DNA of 64,000 nt from Batkoa obscura (GCA_030770535.1 JASVEC010000013.1:868001-932000), one strand, 5' to 3'. Positions 1 through 15,422 are shown, counted from the stretch's first letter. Notes: generated by a model from the sequence alone, not told the origin. A program made the numbers and translations.

Positions 1-397
1 TAGATTACTATCTATTGAAATTATAAATATTGTATGTATATATTATTGCGATATTATATATTATATTATTATGTGTTATTTTATATTATTACTATTTATT
101 TACCTTATTATCTTTTGATTGAAAACTACTTATTGCTATTCTATTATCTAAACAATTGGACCAATCTAAACAATAACTATTGAAATCTAAATGAATCTTT
201 TGATTAATTGTCATTTGAAATAAACTTCAATCAAATAAATTAAAAAAAGAAAATAACTTAAAGAATCAATTTGCAATTTTTAAATAACAGATTTTATTTT
301 TATTATATAATTATAGTTATATTAATATATTTTTTTGGTTAGCTATATAGAATTGTTTAATAAACAACTATTCTTTTGAAAATCTACCGATAATAAA
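1..397. other. AT-rich intergenic, 3' flank of Hsp70
   Basis: Very AT-rich DNA downstream of the Hsp70 stop. It holds the Hsp70 3' UTR and probable polyadenylation signals on the minus strand. I see no coding exon. Confidence 0.5.
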
Positions 398-2374
398 TTA
401 ATCAACTTCTTCAATGGTTGGTCCATCAGCGCCTGGACCTGCTGGTGGAGCACCTGGGAAACCTCCTGGAGCACCCCCTGGAGCGCCTCCTGGGAAACCT
501 CCTGGGAAACCTCCTTCAGCACCTGGAGCACCTCCAGCAGCGTAAATCTTAGCCATAATTGGGTTAGCTACACCTTCAAGTTCCTTTTGACGCTCTTCAT
601 ATTCTTCTTTTGAAGCTTCATGAGAGTTATCTAACCATTCAGTGGCTTCTTTAATAGCAGCTTCAAGTTTTTCTTTATCAGCAGCTTCTAATTTACCAGC
701 AACCTTTTCATCATTAAGGGTATTACGTAAATTATAAGCATAAGATTCAAGTCCATTCTTAGCTGAGATACGGGCAGCAGCAGCTTCATCTTCAGATTTA
801 TATTTTTCAGCTTCAGCAACCATACGTTCAATATCTTCTTTAGAAAGACGACCTTTATCGTTAGTAATAGTAATCTTATTAGAGCGACCAGTAGATTTAT
901 CAGCAGCAGTAACATTCAAGATACCATTAGCATCAATATCAAAGGAAACTTCAATTTGTGGAACACCACGTGGTGCTGGTGGAATACCTGATAACTCGAA
1001 TTTACCTAATAAGTTATTATCCTTAGTACGGGCACGTTCACCTTCAAATACTTGGATTAATACACCAGGTTGGTTATCAGCATAAGTAGAGAAAGTTTCG
1101 GATTTCTTGGTTGGAACAGTGGTATTACGTTTGATAAGTGGAGTCATGACACCACCGGCAGTTTCAATACCAAGAGAAAGTGGAGCAACATCAAGAAGTA
1201 AAAGATCTTGAGTCTTTTCGGAGGTATCACCAGTTAAGATAGCAGCTTGGACAGCGGCACCATAAGCAACAGCTTCATCAGGGTTGATAGACTTATTTGG
1301 TTCTTTACCATTGAAATAATCAGAAACAAGCTTTTGGATCTTTGGAATACGAGTAGAACCACCAACAAGTACAATTTCATTGACAGCAGATTTATCAATC
1401 TTGGAGTCACGAAGTACTTTTTCTACTGGATCAACAGTGGAACGGAAAAGATCTTGGCAAAGTTCTTCGAAACGAGCACGGGTGATGGATGTATAGAAAT
1501 CAATACCTTCGAAAAGAGAATCAATTTCAATAGAAGTTTGAGCAGCAGAAGAAAGAGTACGCTTAGCACGTTCACAAGCAGTACGGAGACGACGCATAGC
1601 ACGAGCATTTGAAGAGATATCTTTCTTATTCTTACGCTTGAATTCTTGCATAAAGTGGTTAACAAGACGGTTATCGAAATCTTCACCACCTAAATGGGTA
1701 TCACCAGCAGTGGCTTTAACTTCAAAGATACCATCTTCAATGGATAAAAGGGAAACATCAAAAGTACCACCTCCTAAATCAAAGATAAGGACATTCTTTT
1801 CACCAGTGGTCTTAGAGTCAAGACCATAAGCAATAGCAGCAGCAGTAGGTTCGTTAATGATACGGAGAACATTAAGACCAGCAATGGCACCAGCATCTTT
1901 AGTAGCTTGACGTTGAGAATCATTGAAGTAAGCTGGGACAGTGACAACGGCATCAGTAACAGTTGTACCAAGATAAGCTTCAGCAGTTTCTCTCATTTTA
2001 ATGAGGACCATTGAAGAAATTTCTTCTGGAGTGAATTGTTTAGTTTCACCTTTATATTCAACTTGGATAATTGGTTTAGTTGATTTATCAATAACTTTGA
2101 ATGGCCAGTGTTTCATATCGGATTGAACTTCTGGTTCATCAAAACGACGACCGATAAGACGTTTAGCATCGAAAACGGTGTTGTATGGGTTCATAGCGAC
2201 TTGATTTTTAGCAGCATCACCAATTAAACGTTCAGAGTCAGTGAAAGCAACATAAGATGGGGTAGTACGGTTACCTTGATCGTTAGCAATAATTTCACAA
2301 CGATCATTTTGCCATACACCTACACATGAGTAAGTGGTACCTAAATCAATACCAATAGCACGAGATTTAGACAT
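398..2374 (-). CDS. SSA: Cytosolic heat shock protein 70 (Ssa type)
   Basis: ATP-dependent chaperone that folds, disaggregates and escorts client proteins with J-proteins and nucleotide-exchange factors. The 658-residue intronless frame starts [19 protein letters not shown] (phosphate-1 loop of the actin-like ATPase). It also shows the family signatures [12 protein letters not shown] near residue 200 and [11 protein letters not shown] near residue 340, a beta-sandwich substrate domain from about 390, a helical lid, and a flexible tail rich in GGFPGG/GGAPGG repeats. The tail ends in EEVD, the cytosolic Hsp70 motif that docks TPR co-chaperones, which excludes the mitochondrial and ER (HDEL) paralogues. 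Length matches the family. Lack of introns, unlike almost every neighbour, is usual for heat-inducible genes that must be expressed when splicing fails. A heat shock element lies about 135 bp upstream. Whether it is the constitutive or the inducible paralogue cannot be told from the protein. Confidence 0.97.
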   Translation of the reverse strand: MSKSRAIGIDLGTTYSCVGVWQNDRCEIIANDQGNRTTPSYVAFTDSERLIGDAAKNQVAMNPYNTVFDAKRLIGRRFDEPEVQSDMKHWPFKVIDKSTKPIIQVEYKGETKQFTPEEISSMVLIKMRETAEAYLGTTVTDAVVTVPAYFNDSQRQATKDAGAIAGLNVLRIINEPTAAAIAYGLDSKTTGEKNVLIFDLGGGTFDVSLLSIEDGIFEVKATAGDTHLGGEDFDNRLVNHFMQEFKRKNKKDISSNARAMRRLRTACERAKRTLSSAAQTSIEIDSLFEGIDFYTSITRARFEELCQDLFRSTVDPVEKVLRDSKIDKSAVNEIVLVGGSTRIPKIQKLVSDYFNGKEPNKSINPDEAVAYGAAVQAAILTGDTSEKTQDLLLLDVAPLSLGIETAGGVMTPLIKRNTTVPTKKSETFSTYADNQPGVLIQVFEGERARTKDNNLLGKFELSGIPPAPRGVPQIEVSFDIDANGILNVTAADKSTGRSNKITITNDKGRLSKEDIERMVAEAEKYKSEDEAAAARISAKNGLESYAYNLRNTLNDEKVAGKLEAADKEKLEAAIKEATEWLDNSHEASKEEYEERQKELEGVANPIMAKIYAAGGAPGAEGGFPGGFPGGAPGGAPGGFPGAPPAGPGADGPTIEEVD

Positions 2375-3647
2375 ATTTTATAAATTTATACAATGAGAAG
2401 ATATATAAGATTTCTAATAAATGACCAATTTGACTTTTTTATCTTTTTATACTATTTCGAGTATTTGTATAATAATGCTTGAGTATTCACTAATTGGCTC
2501 TTTCTTTTTCTAGAAGATTCAAGTAAATACTACTAAAGTTATCTCCTTCCTTTATTTTGATTCGTTATCATAATCACTTCGAATTTACGATGAGCTAACA
2601 TTTCATTGGTTAAGAATAATTAACTCATAATTACAACATTTTTTAGTATTTAGAGATATTAAATTTAATATAAAAAATAGTCCGTAATATTTGTGAGTTC
2701 ATATCACTACTATTTTATAAGGTATCTAAATATAACAAATTGTATAAAATAAAATAATAAAACTGTTAGATTATTACCATTACAACTCTATCAAAAATAT
2801 TATTTATCGAATAATAAATCATAAGCCTCATCAAAAACAATTCCAAATTTTGAAAGATTGTAGAATTTGTTTTAAGTTTCATGATGGAAAACGTGTCTGA
2901 AATGGAAAATTACTTTATAAAAAAAACTTAATTGATTTTGTAAAATTAAAATTAAGTTGTCATTTTCGAATAAATTTTAAATTATTCAAATAAATGTTTA
3001 TAAATAAATTTAGTTAAAACTTTCAATTCAGAAGTTAATATTATTTAAATGTAAATTTTTTATTAAGTATTATTTTATTATCTTTTCTTTAATCTTTTCT
3101 TAATTTTTTGATGTTTCTATACTCAAAAAACTAGTTTAAGTTAAAAAATAAAGTGTTTTTACTTTTATATACATTGTCACTAACCTATATTAGTGTTTAA
3201 ATTTTATTTTAGACAGTTATTAGTCTAATTTTAATTATTTATACTTATTGCTTGATCTAACCATTAGTTTTACAATTTATCCTTATTATTTATTAACATT
3301 AATATTCAAAAATAAACAAATTAAATGTTTATTATTTTTTCAATGGAAATATATAATTATTCTATAAATTATCTAAGGTTTAGGTTTTTTGAATGTATAC
3401 GTTTTAAAACTTCAAATAAATACTAATAAATATCATTATGATAAATCTATCACGCATCAGGAATTTTGATTAGAATTTTAATATAACATAAGCAAACATT
3501 AGGAATAATAATAAAAATACAAATGTCTTTCCCTGGCTTTTACTTAGCATTCATTTAATCTTTTATTTTTTATTAAAATTTCTAATGTCTATCACGTGGT
3601 CTATAAAAACAGCTATTAGTTTACATTCTCAACTTTATGATAATGAA
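2375..3647. other. Intergenic, Hsp70 promoter and CCT2 3' flank
   Basis: About 1.27 kb of AT-rich DNA. Its left part is the promoter of Hsp70, including the heat shock element at 2508-2520. The right part is the 3' flank of CCT2. I see no exon. Confidence 0.5.
2508..2520 (-). promoter_or_regulatory. Perfect three-unit heat shock element upstream of Hsp70
   Basis: The bases TTCTAGAAGATTC form three contiguous 5-bp units (TTC-nn-GAA-nn-TTC), the binding site of trimeric Hsf1. The element lies about 134 bp upstream of the Hsp70 ATG, within usual fungal promoter range. Heat regulation is inferred from the site and its gene. Confidence 0.75.
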
Positions 3648-5801
3648 TTACCTTGGAGCAGCACGAATAATATCATCAACTCTAATGATCATTTCAGCTG
3701 CTTCTGAAGCACTTAATAAAACCTGTGATTTTAACTTGTAAGATTCTGTTACTCCAAGCTCACGTACATTAGCTACTTTGCCATTATACATATCTAATTA
3801 TTATTAGTAAATAATCAATTTTATAAAAATAAGAGATCTTACCAAGTCCACTTTCATTGAGTCCTTCATAATGAGCTGAGCGAAGTTGGGAAACTAATTC
3901 AGAACTATCATAACCTGCATTGTCAGCAAGGTAGGTTGGAAGCTAAGATTTGTTTTAGATTCATAGTTAAATAAAACTAATTAAGTTTTTACCTGACGAA
4001 GAGCTCTTGCAAAAGCTTCAATAGCCATGGCTTTTTTACCTGGGGTTTTTGAAGCAATTTCTTCAGCAGCTTTTGACATTAGCATTTCAGAGCATCCTAA
4101 ATTGATGTTAAATAAAATAATGATTAAACTTTGTTTTAAATTACCTCCACCCAAAACAGTTTTTGGTTGTTTAACAGTTTGTGATAAAACGGATAAAGCA
4201 TCGTGAAGAGAACGTTCAGCTTCATCTAATAATTGATTGGTAGCACCACGTAGAACAACAGTACAAGCTTCACCAGCAGCAACACCAGAGAATTTAATCA
4301 TTTTATCTTCACCAATAATGATTTCTTCAATTAAATCACAGTGGCCAACTTTAACTAAATCAGGATGATCAAAAGTAGAAGCAATTTCACCACCTTTTTA
4401 ATATTAATAAAAAAAATTCAACAAATACTGGATCAAATATTACCTGTAACTAAAGAAAGACGCTCAACACCATCGAAATCAGCATGCTCAATGGCCATAA
4501 CACCAGAATCAGCAAAAAGCTGTTCGGGCCAATTATAAATTAATTGGCGATTAACAAAGCAGTTAATACCGTGGGCTTTAATTTTTTCTACTTTTTCCTT
4601 CATTTTTTCCTAATCAATTATAAGTCTTCTTTTCTATTACGATTAAATTTATGTATTTACTCTTTCAGCTCTTTCTAATTCAGCTAACTTTCCAGTTGCA
4701 TCTACTTTTACTCTAGCACCAAAGATTTTAATTTTATCAGTATCCATAGCTATAAAAATGGATTTAATATAATTTTCTACTAAAATAATTGAGACTTACA
4801 TGTATTGGCAATAAGAATTTTAGCATTTTCAATACGTTTAGGTTGATTTACACCAATTTTTTTGTCAAGAATAAAACCTTTAAAAATATTAAAACTTATT
4901 TAAAAAATACTGAGTAATTACCTTCGTCTAAAAAGGAATCTGAAAGTTTTCCCCCTACTTTTTTAATAATTTGAATGTTTTCTAAGTTAGTGCTACCCTA
5001 CAACTAATGTTAACTTTGAACTTCTATTCTATTATTGCTATAAGTACCTTTAATCTTAAAACAGCATCTACTGCAAGGTTAGAAAAGTATTCTTTATCAG
5101 AGGATAAAACTTTAGAACTTAAAGTAGTACGAGCAATATTAACGAGATCTTTTCTAAAGTCTTCAGTTGAAGCGCTAAAATAATAAGTTTTATTCAACTT
5201 TCATTAGTACTAAAAAATACCTATTATCAATAGCAGCTTCAGCGAGAGCCTCATAAGCAGCTTTAGAAGCAATACGGAAACCATCGATAATAGTTTGTGG
5301 ATGAATTCTTAAGTTAATAAGTTTTTCAGCTTCTCTTAAAAGTTCAGCAGCTAAAACGCAAACGGAAGTTGTACCATCACCAACTTCGTCATCTTGTACT
5401 TTGGATAAATTGACTAGTACTTTAGCTGCTGCGTTATCGAGCGCAATAGACTTAAGGATAGTGGCTCCATCATTGGTTACCATAATTTCACCAGTAGATG
5501 AACTTTGTAAAATTTTATCCTATTTTTAAATGTTAATGGAAATCAATCATAGGATTTTTTTGATCTACCATTCCTTTTGGACCTAAAGTACTCTTTACTA
5601 AATCTCCTACGGCAATAGCTCCGATAAAAGAAGACTATACTATTATTAATATTATTATTTATATATCGTGCTGTAGCTTACTAAACGGGCATTTTCAGCA
5701 CGCTCTTCGGTGGAATTATCAGCTAAAATTTGAATTGGCGCTAAAGACTAAGTAAAAGGATTATTATTATGTCTATATATTATTGTTATTAATAATACCA
5801 T
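3648..5801 (-). CDS. CCT2: T-complex protein 1 subunit beta (CCT2)
   Basis: Beta subunit of the cytosolic TRiC/CCT chaperonin, which folds actin, tubulin and WD40 proteins. The gene is split into about a dozen exons by short introns. Recognisable blocks are VTNDGATIL and the ATP-site motif GDGTTS (exon around 5190-5520), a beta-specific HPQTII stretch, [15 protein letters not shown] and [14 protein letters not shown] (around 4150-4300), and a C-terminus reading [19 protein letters not shown] then AAPR before the stop at 3648. The N-terminal protein [20 protein letters not shown] matches CCT2 and begins right after an acceptor at 5748. The simplest start is an exon of only ATG (5801-5799) followed directly by GTATTA. 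An alternative ATG at 5919 would splice from a GTAAAAA donor and add about 26 residues that CCT2 proteins normally lack. Exon limits are hand-inferred. Confidence 0.93.
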
Positions 5802-6119
5802 AGTTTTATTTTATTTATTTATAAACAAAATGAGTTTTTACTTTTGATAAATTTTTGATACTAGCTAAATCTGGTTGGCTAATTTTACTTGACCCAATCT
5901 CTTGAACTTTAGGTCTCATTTTGGTTGTCAGTTAATTAGCCAATCAAACTTCAGACTCTGCTCAGGTAAAAATAGCTGCAAGAAAGGGACTAAGTTTCAT
6001 TTGATTTGGTTAAAATTTATAAAACCAAATAAAAGCAACTATTTTAAATTTTAAATTTTTATTTCCATCATTCACTAGTAATTGTTTAGAAGAGAAATCA
6101 GTTGAGAGTATATAACAAA
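5802..6119. promoter_or_regulatory. Divergent promoter region CCT2/BUD31
   Basis: About 318 bp separates the likely CCT2 start (-) from the BUD31 start (+), so both promoters must lie here. A 34-codon reading frame from an ATG at 5919 on the minus strand sits in the CCT2 leader; it is either a small upstream ORF or an alternative CCT2 first exon. Confidence 0.5.
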
Positions 6120-6634
6120 ATGTATAGAAGAAAGTTGATACATAAGGGCAAAAAAGCACCTGAAGGATTTGAAAAGATAGCACCAGTGTTACAAGAGTTT
6201 GCTACAAAGATGCGTGAAGGTAAGTAGTATATTCTTACGTTTAGAACTTTATAAATACAACTATTAATAAGAATAAATAATATTTAGCTGAAAACGAACA
6301 GCATGAAGGTAAACGTAAAGTTGAAGCATTATGGCCAATCTTTCGAGTCCATCATCAAAGAAATAGATATATCTATGAAATGTATTATAAAAGAAAAACA
6401 ATTTCTAAAGAAGTTTTTGAATACTGTGTTAAAATCAATATTGCTGATAGAAACTTGATTGCTAAATGGAAGAAGCCAGGGTTTGAAAAATTGTGCTGTT
6501 TAAGATGCGTACAGCCAAAAGATACAAATTTTGGTAATACTTGTATTTGTCGTGTACCTAAATCAAAGCTTGAAGAAGGTAGGGTGGTTGAGTGTGTTCA
6601 TTGTGGTTGTAGAGGTTGTTGCTCAGGTGATTAA
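6120..6634 (+). CDS. BUD31: Pre-mRNA-splicing factor BUD31 (G10)
   Basis: Core spliceosome component found next to the U2/U6 catalytic RNA. It has two exons: 6120-6219 and 6288-6634, joined at a GTAAGT donor and TTTAG acceptor to read [20 protein letters not shown], a hallmark G10 stretch. The C-terminal half keeps the family's zinc-binding cysteines: LCCLRCVQ, then [15 protein letters not shown], then [10 protein letters not shown]. The total of about 148 residues agrees with the family. The short N-terminus ([20 protein letters not shown]) is slightly divergent. The gene is divergently paired with CCT2. Confidence 0.96.
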
Positions 6635-6971
6635 ACAAAGTAGAAAATTTATACTTTGGGATAGATCAACCAAGGCGTCTTTTTTTGATTTATGTCTTTT
6701 ATTTGTATCAACCTGCTTTTGATTAATACAATAAAGTCAGTAGCTATAAAGCAATAAAAAGGAATATATGAAAATCAATTTTTTTTGTAAGTCATTTAAC
6801 ATTAATAAAATAAATAGCTTTTTTAAAATTAATCAAACAATAATTGCTAAAAAATTCTAATTAATTTATTTTTAAAACTCCAAGTTAGTTTTATAACAAG
6901 ATAAGAACGAGATTTAACAAAAAATTTAAAGTTATTAAATTAATGCCAACCAACAAAGTTTTTAAATTATA
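6635..6971. other. Convergent 3' ends of BUD31 and Yak1
   Basis: AT-rich spacer between two converging genes. It should contain both 3' UTRs. No other structure is seen. Confidence 0.4.
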
Positions 6972-10171
<3,200 letters not shown>

Positions 10172-12522
10172 AGTTGATTTTAAGTTTGTTACTATATTTT
10201 TCGTTTTGTTTTGTATAGAATAGGTTAATTGTGCTAAGAAAGAGGTGTGGCTTAGTTGATTAATTAAAGGGCCTTAAACTAGTCTTATTTCAAATAAGTA
10301 GTAGGTAAGAGTGAGATTTAAATCCGATTAAATTATTAGACAAAATTAAATAGTTTACGTTGATGTATCAATAAATGCTTTGATGATTGTTAATTAAATA
10401 TAGAATCAGCTATAACCGCTCATATAAAATTCAATTGAAATTTTGACTTCAGTTGTGTAAACTTTTAGAAATTGAATTTTTATGCAAAAGAGAAAAATGC
10501 AAAATTCAATTCATTTTTTGACTATAAATAACTATTTGTTTTAGTATAAATAAAAGAATTAAATATTCATATAGAATAAATTATCAACTAAAGATATACT
10601 TATACCCATTTATAATTTAATATATTATGATCAAACTATGTATATTAAACATATTCATAGTTTACAGCTTATGAGCTAATTTGATATTTAATGTATTAAT
10701 ATACGGAACTGTTGACTATAAAGTTTTACCCTTAATGAGTACTTATCAATATTACTTATAACCGATTCCCTTCTACAGACTGACATTAATATGTAAATAT
10801 TAAAAATTGGCATAATTTTGATTAAAATACCTTTTTTAAATATTAACAACGTAGCATGCATGCTTTTGAAAACGTAAAATAATATTTGTTGCAACTTATT
10901 TTTTAGAATATTAATGCAGCTGCTATTATAACATAATCTTTATAGTAGCATTATTAGCCGTTAACAAGATCACTTTAACCACCATAATAACTTATAAATA
11001 TAGCATATAACTGTATTTCAAAGAATAAAATTTAGTTTAATAATTTTAAGATATGTTTTTTAAACTACTTTAACTTTTTTCTAAATATTGCATTATAAAT
11101 ATCATGAATTTAATAACCTTGTATGTATTTAATGTTATGATATATAAAAGCTTGTTATTTTAATTTCTTTGCAGACGGATTTTTTAAAACGGAAAAATAA
11201 AGCCATGACTTGAATGTTTTTATTGATAGATTTATTTAAAGATAACTTTATTTATTAGTATTATGGTGTAATTTATTGTTTGTTATTAAGAACTTTGTTA
11301 AAAAAATATAGATTTATTAAAATTTAGTTCACATTTACATTTTATATTAAGTTTGATTTTGTAAATTTTATTTTATTTTAATTAAATTGTAGAAAATACT
11401 TTTATATTTGTAAATCACAAAACTCATTATTAATAAAATTATGTGTATTTTATCGCACTTTTAACATGAATCAATACAATATTGAATAATCTAAAATATA
11501 ATAAAAAAGTAACTTTATTAAACCCATTTATTAAAATTTTAATACAATTTAAACATTAATTTTTTTGATCCTTACCCAAGGGACATTGTTTTATAAACAA
11601 TGAAAGGTGAAAAGTAGAACCTGCAGTGAGAAACAATTCCTAAGGAATAGTAGGTAAGCAATAAGAAGAAAAAAGACTCAAACTAAATCTAGACAGCTAG
11701 AAATAAAGGGCAACAGTACGATATTAAGGAGGAAAAAGAAGGTGCTAATCAATAATCTTAACCCGAGGGTCAAAGGAAATACTAGTAAGAGATTTTAAAC
11801 TGATTTAAAAGAATAAATATTCGGATAAACGTTTCAATTAGAAAATCGGCCTTTAAAAATGATATATTATGAAAAATAAAGGCAATGTATTTAAGGTAGT
11901 GAAACTGTAACTTTATATAGTAGTCTTATAATATTATATATTGATTAATTGATATTCAAGTTTACTTATTTAAACTTTTAAACTAACAAATATTGATGGT
12001 TTGTGGTATGAATACAATTATTTTGCAAAGTAAACACAATTTTACTCAATTAAAAGCTGCAAAAACCGGAGTAAAATATTTTCAATTTACTCTCATTAAA
12101 TGAAATAATTGTCATTCAAGTTTAAAAAGCAAAAGATTTCTTAAAAAGTCAATTTTATTGGCTATTTGCTTTCAAAACGAGCAAACCACCCCAACACCCC
12201 ACCAATGATGGGAAGCTAAGCCCGTAGTCGAGCCAATCAACATAAGGGTAGTAGGGAATAAATAATCAAGAAATTTAAGTAACTTGCTCTTTTCTCAAAA
12301 CTAAATTGAAAAGGAATTAACCTACATCCAAATTCCATCTATATATAAATTGAAGCAATTACAAAGAAGAAGGCTTATGTTTTTTAATTTTAATATCTTT
12401 ACAACTATATCTCATATACGATTAAAATACAAGTGTAAATTTCAATATAATTAAAAGTTAACCAAATTAAATAGTAAGGATTTACTCATTCTAAAAAAGT
12501 AAAATTTAACATGAAATAGAAA
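10172..12522. other. 2.35-kb gene-poor interval
   Basis: AT-rich DNA between divergent Yak1 (-) and eIF5 (+). No convincing exon was found. Two purine-rich, less AT-biased patches stand out: 11570-11830 (unidentified, with a palindrome CATTGTTT...AAACAATG at about 11585-11603) and a 5S-rRNA-like relic at 12183-12262. A short open frame at 10688-10894 has no recognisable content. Confidence 0.4.
12183..12262 (+). pseudogene. Degenerate 5S rRNA-like sequence
   Basis: Reading from 12183, the order of short blocks matches eukaryotic 5S rRNA: AACCACCCCAACAC (compare ACCACCCTGAACAC), GGGAAGCTAAGC (the A-box region, compare CGGAAGCTAAGC), GTCGAGCC (compare GTCGGGCC), and TAGGGAATA (compare TGGGAATA in the C box). 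Spacings are shortened and the 5' and 3' stem halves are not evident. It is best read as a decayed or partial 5S copy. Chance similarity in a short stretch cannot be excluded. Confidence 0.35.
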
Positions 12523-13976
12523 ATGACTAACATTAACATCCGTCGTGATAGTAACGATCCTTTCTATCGTTACAAAATGCCAAAGCTTATCTCAAAGGTA
12601 AAGACTCTGATTTGTTTACAATTTAATTATTAATTATTTTAGATTGAAGGTAAAGGTAATGGTATTAAAACTGTCATTCCAAATATGCCAGAGATTGCTA
12701 AGGCTTTAAGTCGTCCACCTGAGTGTAATACTAGCATTTATAGTTTGATTTCATATGCTAATTAATTTAGATCCAACCAAATTCTTTGGATGTGAGTTAG
12801 GTGCGCAAGTTAAAAGTGAAGCCAAAAATGATAGATATATTGTAAATGGAGCCCATGAAGCCGAAAAGCTTCAAGATTTATTATACTTGTTTATTGAAAA
12901 ATTCGTATTGTGTAAAGAATGTAAAAATCCAGAAACTGATTTAGTAGGTATTTTTATTTTAATCCGTAAATAAAAACTAAATAATTTTCAGTTTATTCTT
13001 AAAGATCAATCAATCATTAGAGATTGTAAAGCCTGTGGAAAACGTTCTGGTGTTGATATGAAACATCGTCTTTCTGTTTTTATTATTAAGAACCCTCCCC
13101 CACCTCCAAAAAAAATGTAATTAAAATTTATAGCTATTTGTTTTTATATTGACAGCATTTTAGTAAGAAATCAGTTAAAGCCTCAGAGGATGGCACTTTC
13201 GGAGGAGGAAGCCCCGAACAAAAAGAATCTGATGACGAAGATGAGCTTACTGCAAGGATCAATCGTGAAGCAGCTCAACTTGCTAATTTAGAAGTTGATG
13301 ACAATGATTGGGCTGTCGATATGTCACCAGAAGCTATTGAAAGGCGTACCAAAGAACTTCAAGAAGGCATTAACAGCCTCATTTTGGAGGATGAGGATGA
13401 GGATGAAGGTGATAACCCATACGAAAAGTTTGGCACTGAATTAGAAGGAAACGTTTCTGTTAGTGATGAAGAAATCATTAAATGTGCCGAAAAGCATGGC
13501 GTTTTAGGGAAACATCGTACTGTCCAAGTATTAGTTCAAGTTATCTTTAATGAAAAAATTGTTTCTCAGCTTCCTAAAAGAGTTAAATTGTTACGCAAGG
13601 TAAATTGATAATAATTATGATAAGTGATGTACTAACCCGATATAGTTTATCACTGGAGAAAAACATCAAAAAGCCTTGTTGGGCGGAATTGAGCGTTTAG
13701 TTGGTATTACTTTTCCTAATCTTATGGTCAAAGTACCTGTTATTCTTAAATTGATTTATGACTTCGACTTAGTTGAAGAGGAAATCTTTTTAAAGTGGGG
13801 AGAAAAGCCTAGTAAGAAATATGTGGACAAGAAGATTAGTAAAATTATTAAGGAAAAGGCCCAGCCTTTTCTTAGTTGGTTAGAGTAGGTTTATTATAAT
13901 TTAAGTAATTGAACAAGTATTAATTCTATTTTATAGAGAAGCTGAAGAAGAAACTTCTGATGAAGATGACGAATAG
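12523..13976 (+). CDS. TIF5: Translation initiation factor eIF5
   Basis: GTPase-activating protein for eIF2 in the 43S/48S initiation complex. Six exons are inferred. The start [20 protein letters not shown] includes the arginine region used as the GAP finger. It is followed by [19 protein letters not shown] and [20 protein letters not shown], and a zinc-ribbon with [11 protein letters not shown] and CKACGKRSG. After [12 protein letters not shown] comes an acidic linker, then a W2 (HEAT-like) domain in the 13321-13888 exons. The protein ends [13 protein letters not shown], the acidic tail expected of eIF5. Hand splicing: the 12725-12770 intron gives PPEYPTKFFG. The last intron starts inside GAG at about 13885 and ends before 13937. 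Length is near 400 residues, as in other eIF5 proteins. Confidence 0.95.
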
Positions 13977-14097
13977 TTTGTTTTTAAGTATATATTAAAC
14001 TGGAATCGAATTTTGAATTATTATTGTTTTTAAATTATTCTGTCTTAATAAGTAAAAGATAAATATATTAAACAACATCAATTTTATTTATAATATT

Positions 14098-15333
14098 TTA
14101 TAAATCAATAGTTTTAGATTGCTCTTGAATTGATACTAGAATAGTATCAGCAATCTCCTTTTTATTTAATTTAACAAAAGCATTGTAGAATGCTAATAAA
14201 ACTTCTTGATTGAGTTTAATTGTAGTATTTAAATAAAAATCCCAAATAGCTACTAAAACATCTGCTTCTCTTTGTACACAACAACTAATTAGTTGTAAAT
14301 AAAACTTAGGATTGAGGGAATAGCCATAATGAATTGTTTGCTCTAAAAACTTTAAACTCACCTCATAACGTTGGTTTTTTACTAGACCAATAACCATTTT
14401 TTCCATACAAAGACGATCAGGTTGGATATTTAAATTTAACAAAGAATTGAATAGCATCAAAGCTTGATCCACTTGCTTTAATTTTAAATTTGCTATGATC
14501 AAAGGTCCGATAATATGATTTGTAGGTTTAACGCCTTCTTCCAACATTTGATAATAATAGGTTAGCGCCAAGTTGTATTTATTTCTATTCAAACAGCTAA
14601 CAATGATAGTAGAATAAGTAACATTATTAATTGTTAATTGTGTTTGAAATTTTATATATCTATAAATCGAACGTATTTTTTTAAAGTCTCCAACCCTTCC
14701 ATAACCTAAGATCAAGTTAGTATAAGTAACAATATCATAATCAACCTCATTTTCTTTATATATCTGTTCCACTTTATCCATATCTAAATCCAATTTTAAT
14801 ACATTAGCATAGATAAAACAATTTACACAATTTCGATCTAGTTTGACTTTAAACTGGTTTAAGTTATTATATAGTCTCTCCAATAGTAAAAATGCTTCGT
14901 CTTTAATATAGGTTTTAAACTTATACTGAAACTTAAAGTGGTCAATTATAGCTCTAAGGACCAAACTTATGAGATTATAATTGATATATGTATGGGTTCG
15001 AAATAAGTATAACTCAATGAGGTCAATACACTTGTTAAAATCTTTTTTTAAAATGTGTTGATGTAAGATGGACGCTATCTCTTCATTAATTATTATCTTT
15101 GGTTTTTTATATACTTCCAAAACGATTGGTTTATCAGCTTTAAGTTTATCTAACCATTTTTCGGTACCTATTGTTGATTCATAACGTATATTTTGATAGT
15201 TGTGATTCTTTATTATACATTGTAGACTTTTATTGTTTTTTATTAATCTTGTTAAATTATATGATTTTTTCATCATTTTTAAAGAATGGCTATCAAAACT
15301 GACAAGTTTAAAAATACAGTTCATTTTGTGCAA
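14098..15333 (-). CDS. Pentatricopeptide repeat protein, probably mitochondrial
   Basis: An intronless 411-residue protein. The basic N-terminus (MHKMNCIFKLVSF, then SYNLTRLIKNNKSLQC) lacks acidic residues and resembles a mitochondrial presequence. The middle has helical pairs with PPR signatures such as DIVTYTNLILGYGRVGDFKK, NNVTYSTIIVSCLNRNKYN and YYYQMLEEGVKPTNHIIGPL, about 35 residues apart. PPR proteins bind organelle RNA in a sequence-specific way, and fungi have only a few. The likely role is mitochondrial mRNA stability or translation. The target cannot be read from sequence. It is head to head with the V-ATPase gene, only 89 bp away. Confidence 0.82.
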   Translation of the reverse strand: MHKMNCIFKLVSFDSHSLKMMKKSYNLTRLIKNNKSLQCIIKNHNYQNIRYESTIGTEKWLDKLKADKPIVLEVYKKPKIIINEEIASILHQHILKKDFNKCIDLIELYLFRTHTYINYNLISLVLRAIIDHFKFQYKFKTYIKDEAFLLLERLYNNLNQFKVKLDRNCVNCFIYANVLKLDLDMDKVEQIYKENEVDYDIVTYTNLILGYGRVGDFKKIRSIYRYIKFQTQLTINNVTYSTIIVSCLNRNKYNLALTYYYQMLEEGVKPTNHIIGPLIIANLKLKQVDQALMLFNSLLNLNIQPDRLCMEKMVIGLVKNQRYEVSLKFLEQTIHYGYSLNPKFYLQLISCCVQREADVLVAIWDFYLNTTIKLNQEVLLAFYNAFVKLNKKEIADTILVSIQEQSKTIDL

Positions 15334-15422
15334 AAAGTTGCGTTAAAAAGCGAAAAAAGCAAAAATCAAGTCGCTATTTAGTCAGTTAACAGAAAATTCG
15401 TGGCTTAAAATTTACAATCAAA

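Noticed and set aside
1247-1612. Open frames opposite or out of frame inside Hsp70, Yak1, GH16 and pol.
   Set aside because: They are shadows of strongly coding sequence on the other frame, with no independent domain or start context.
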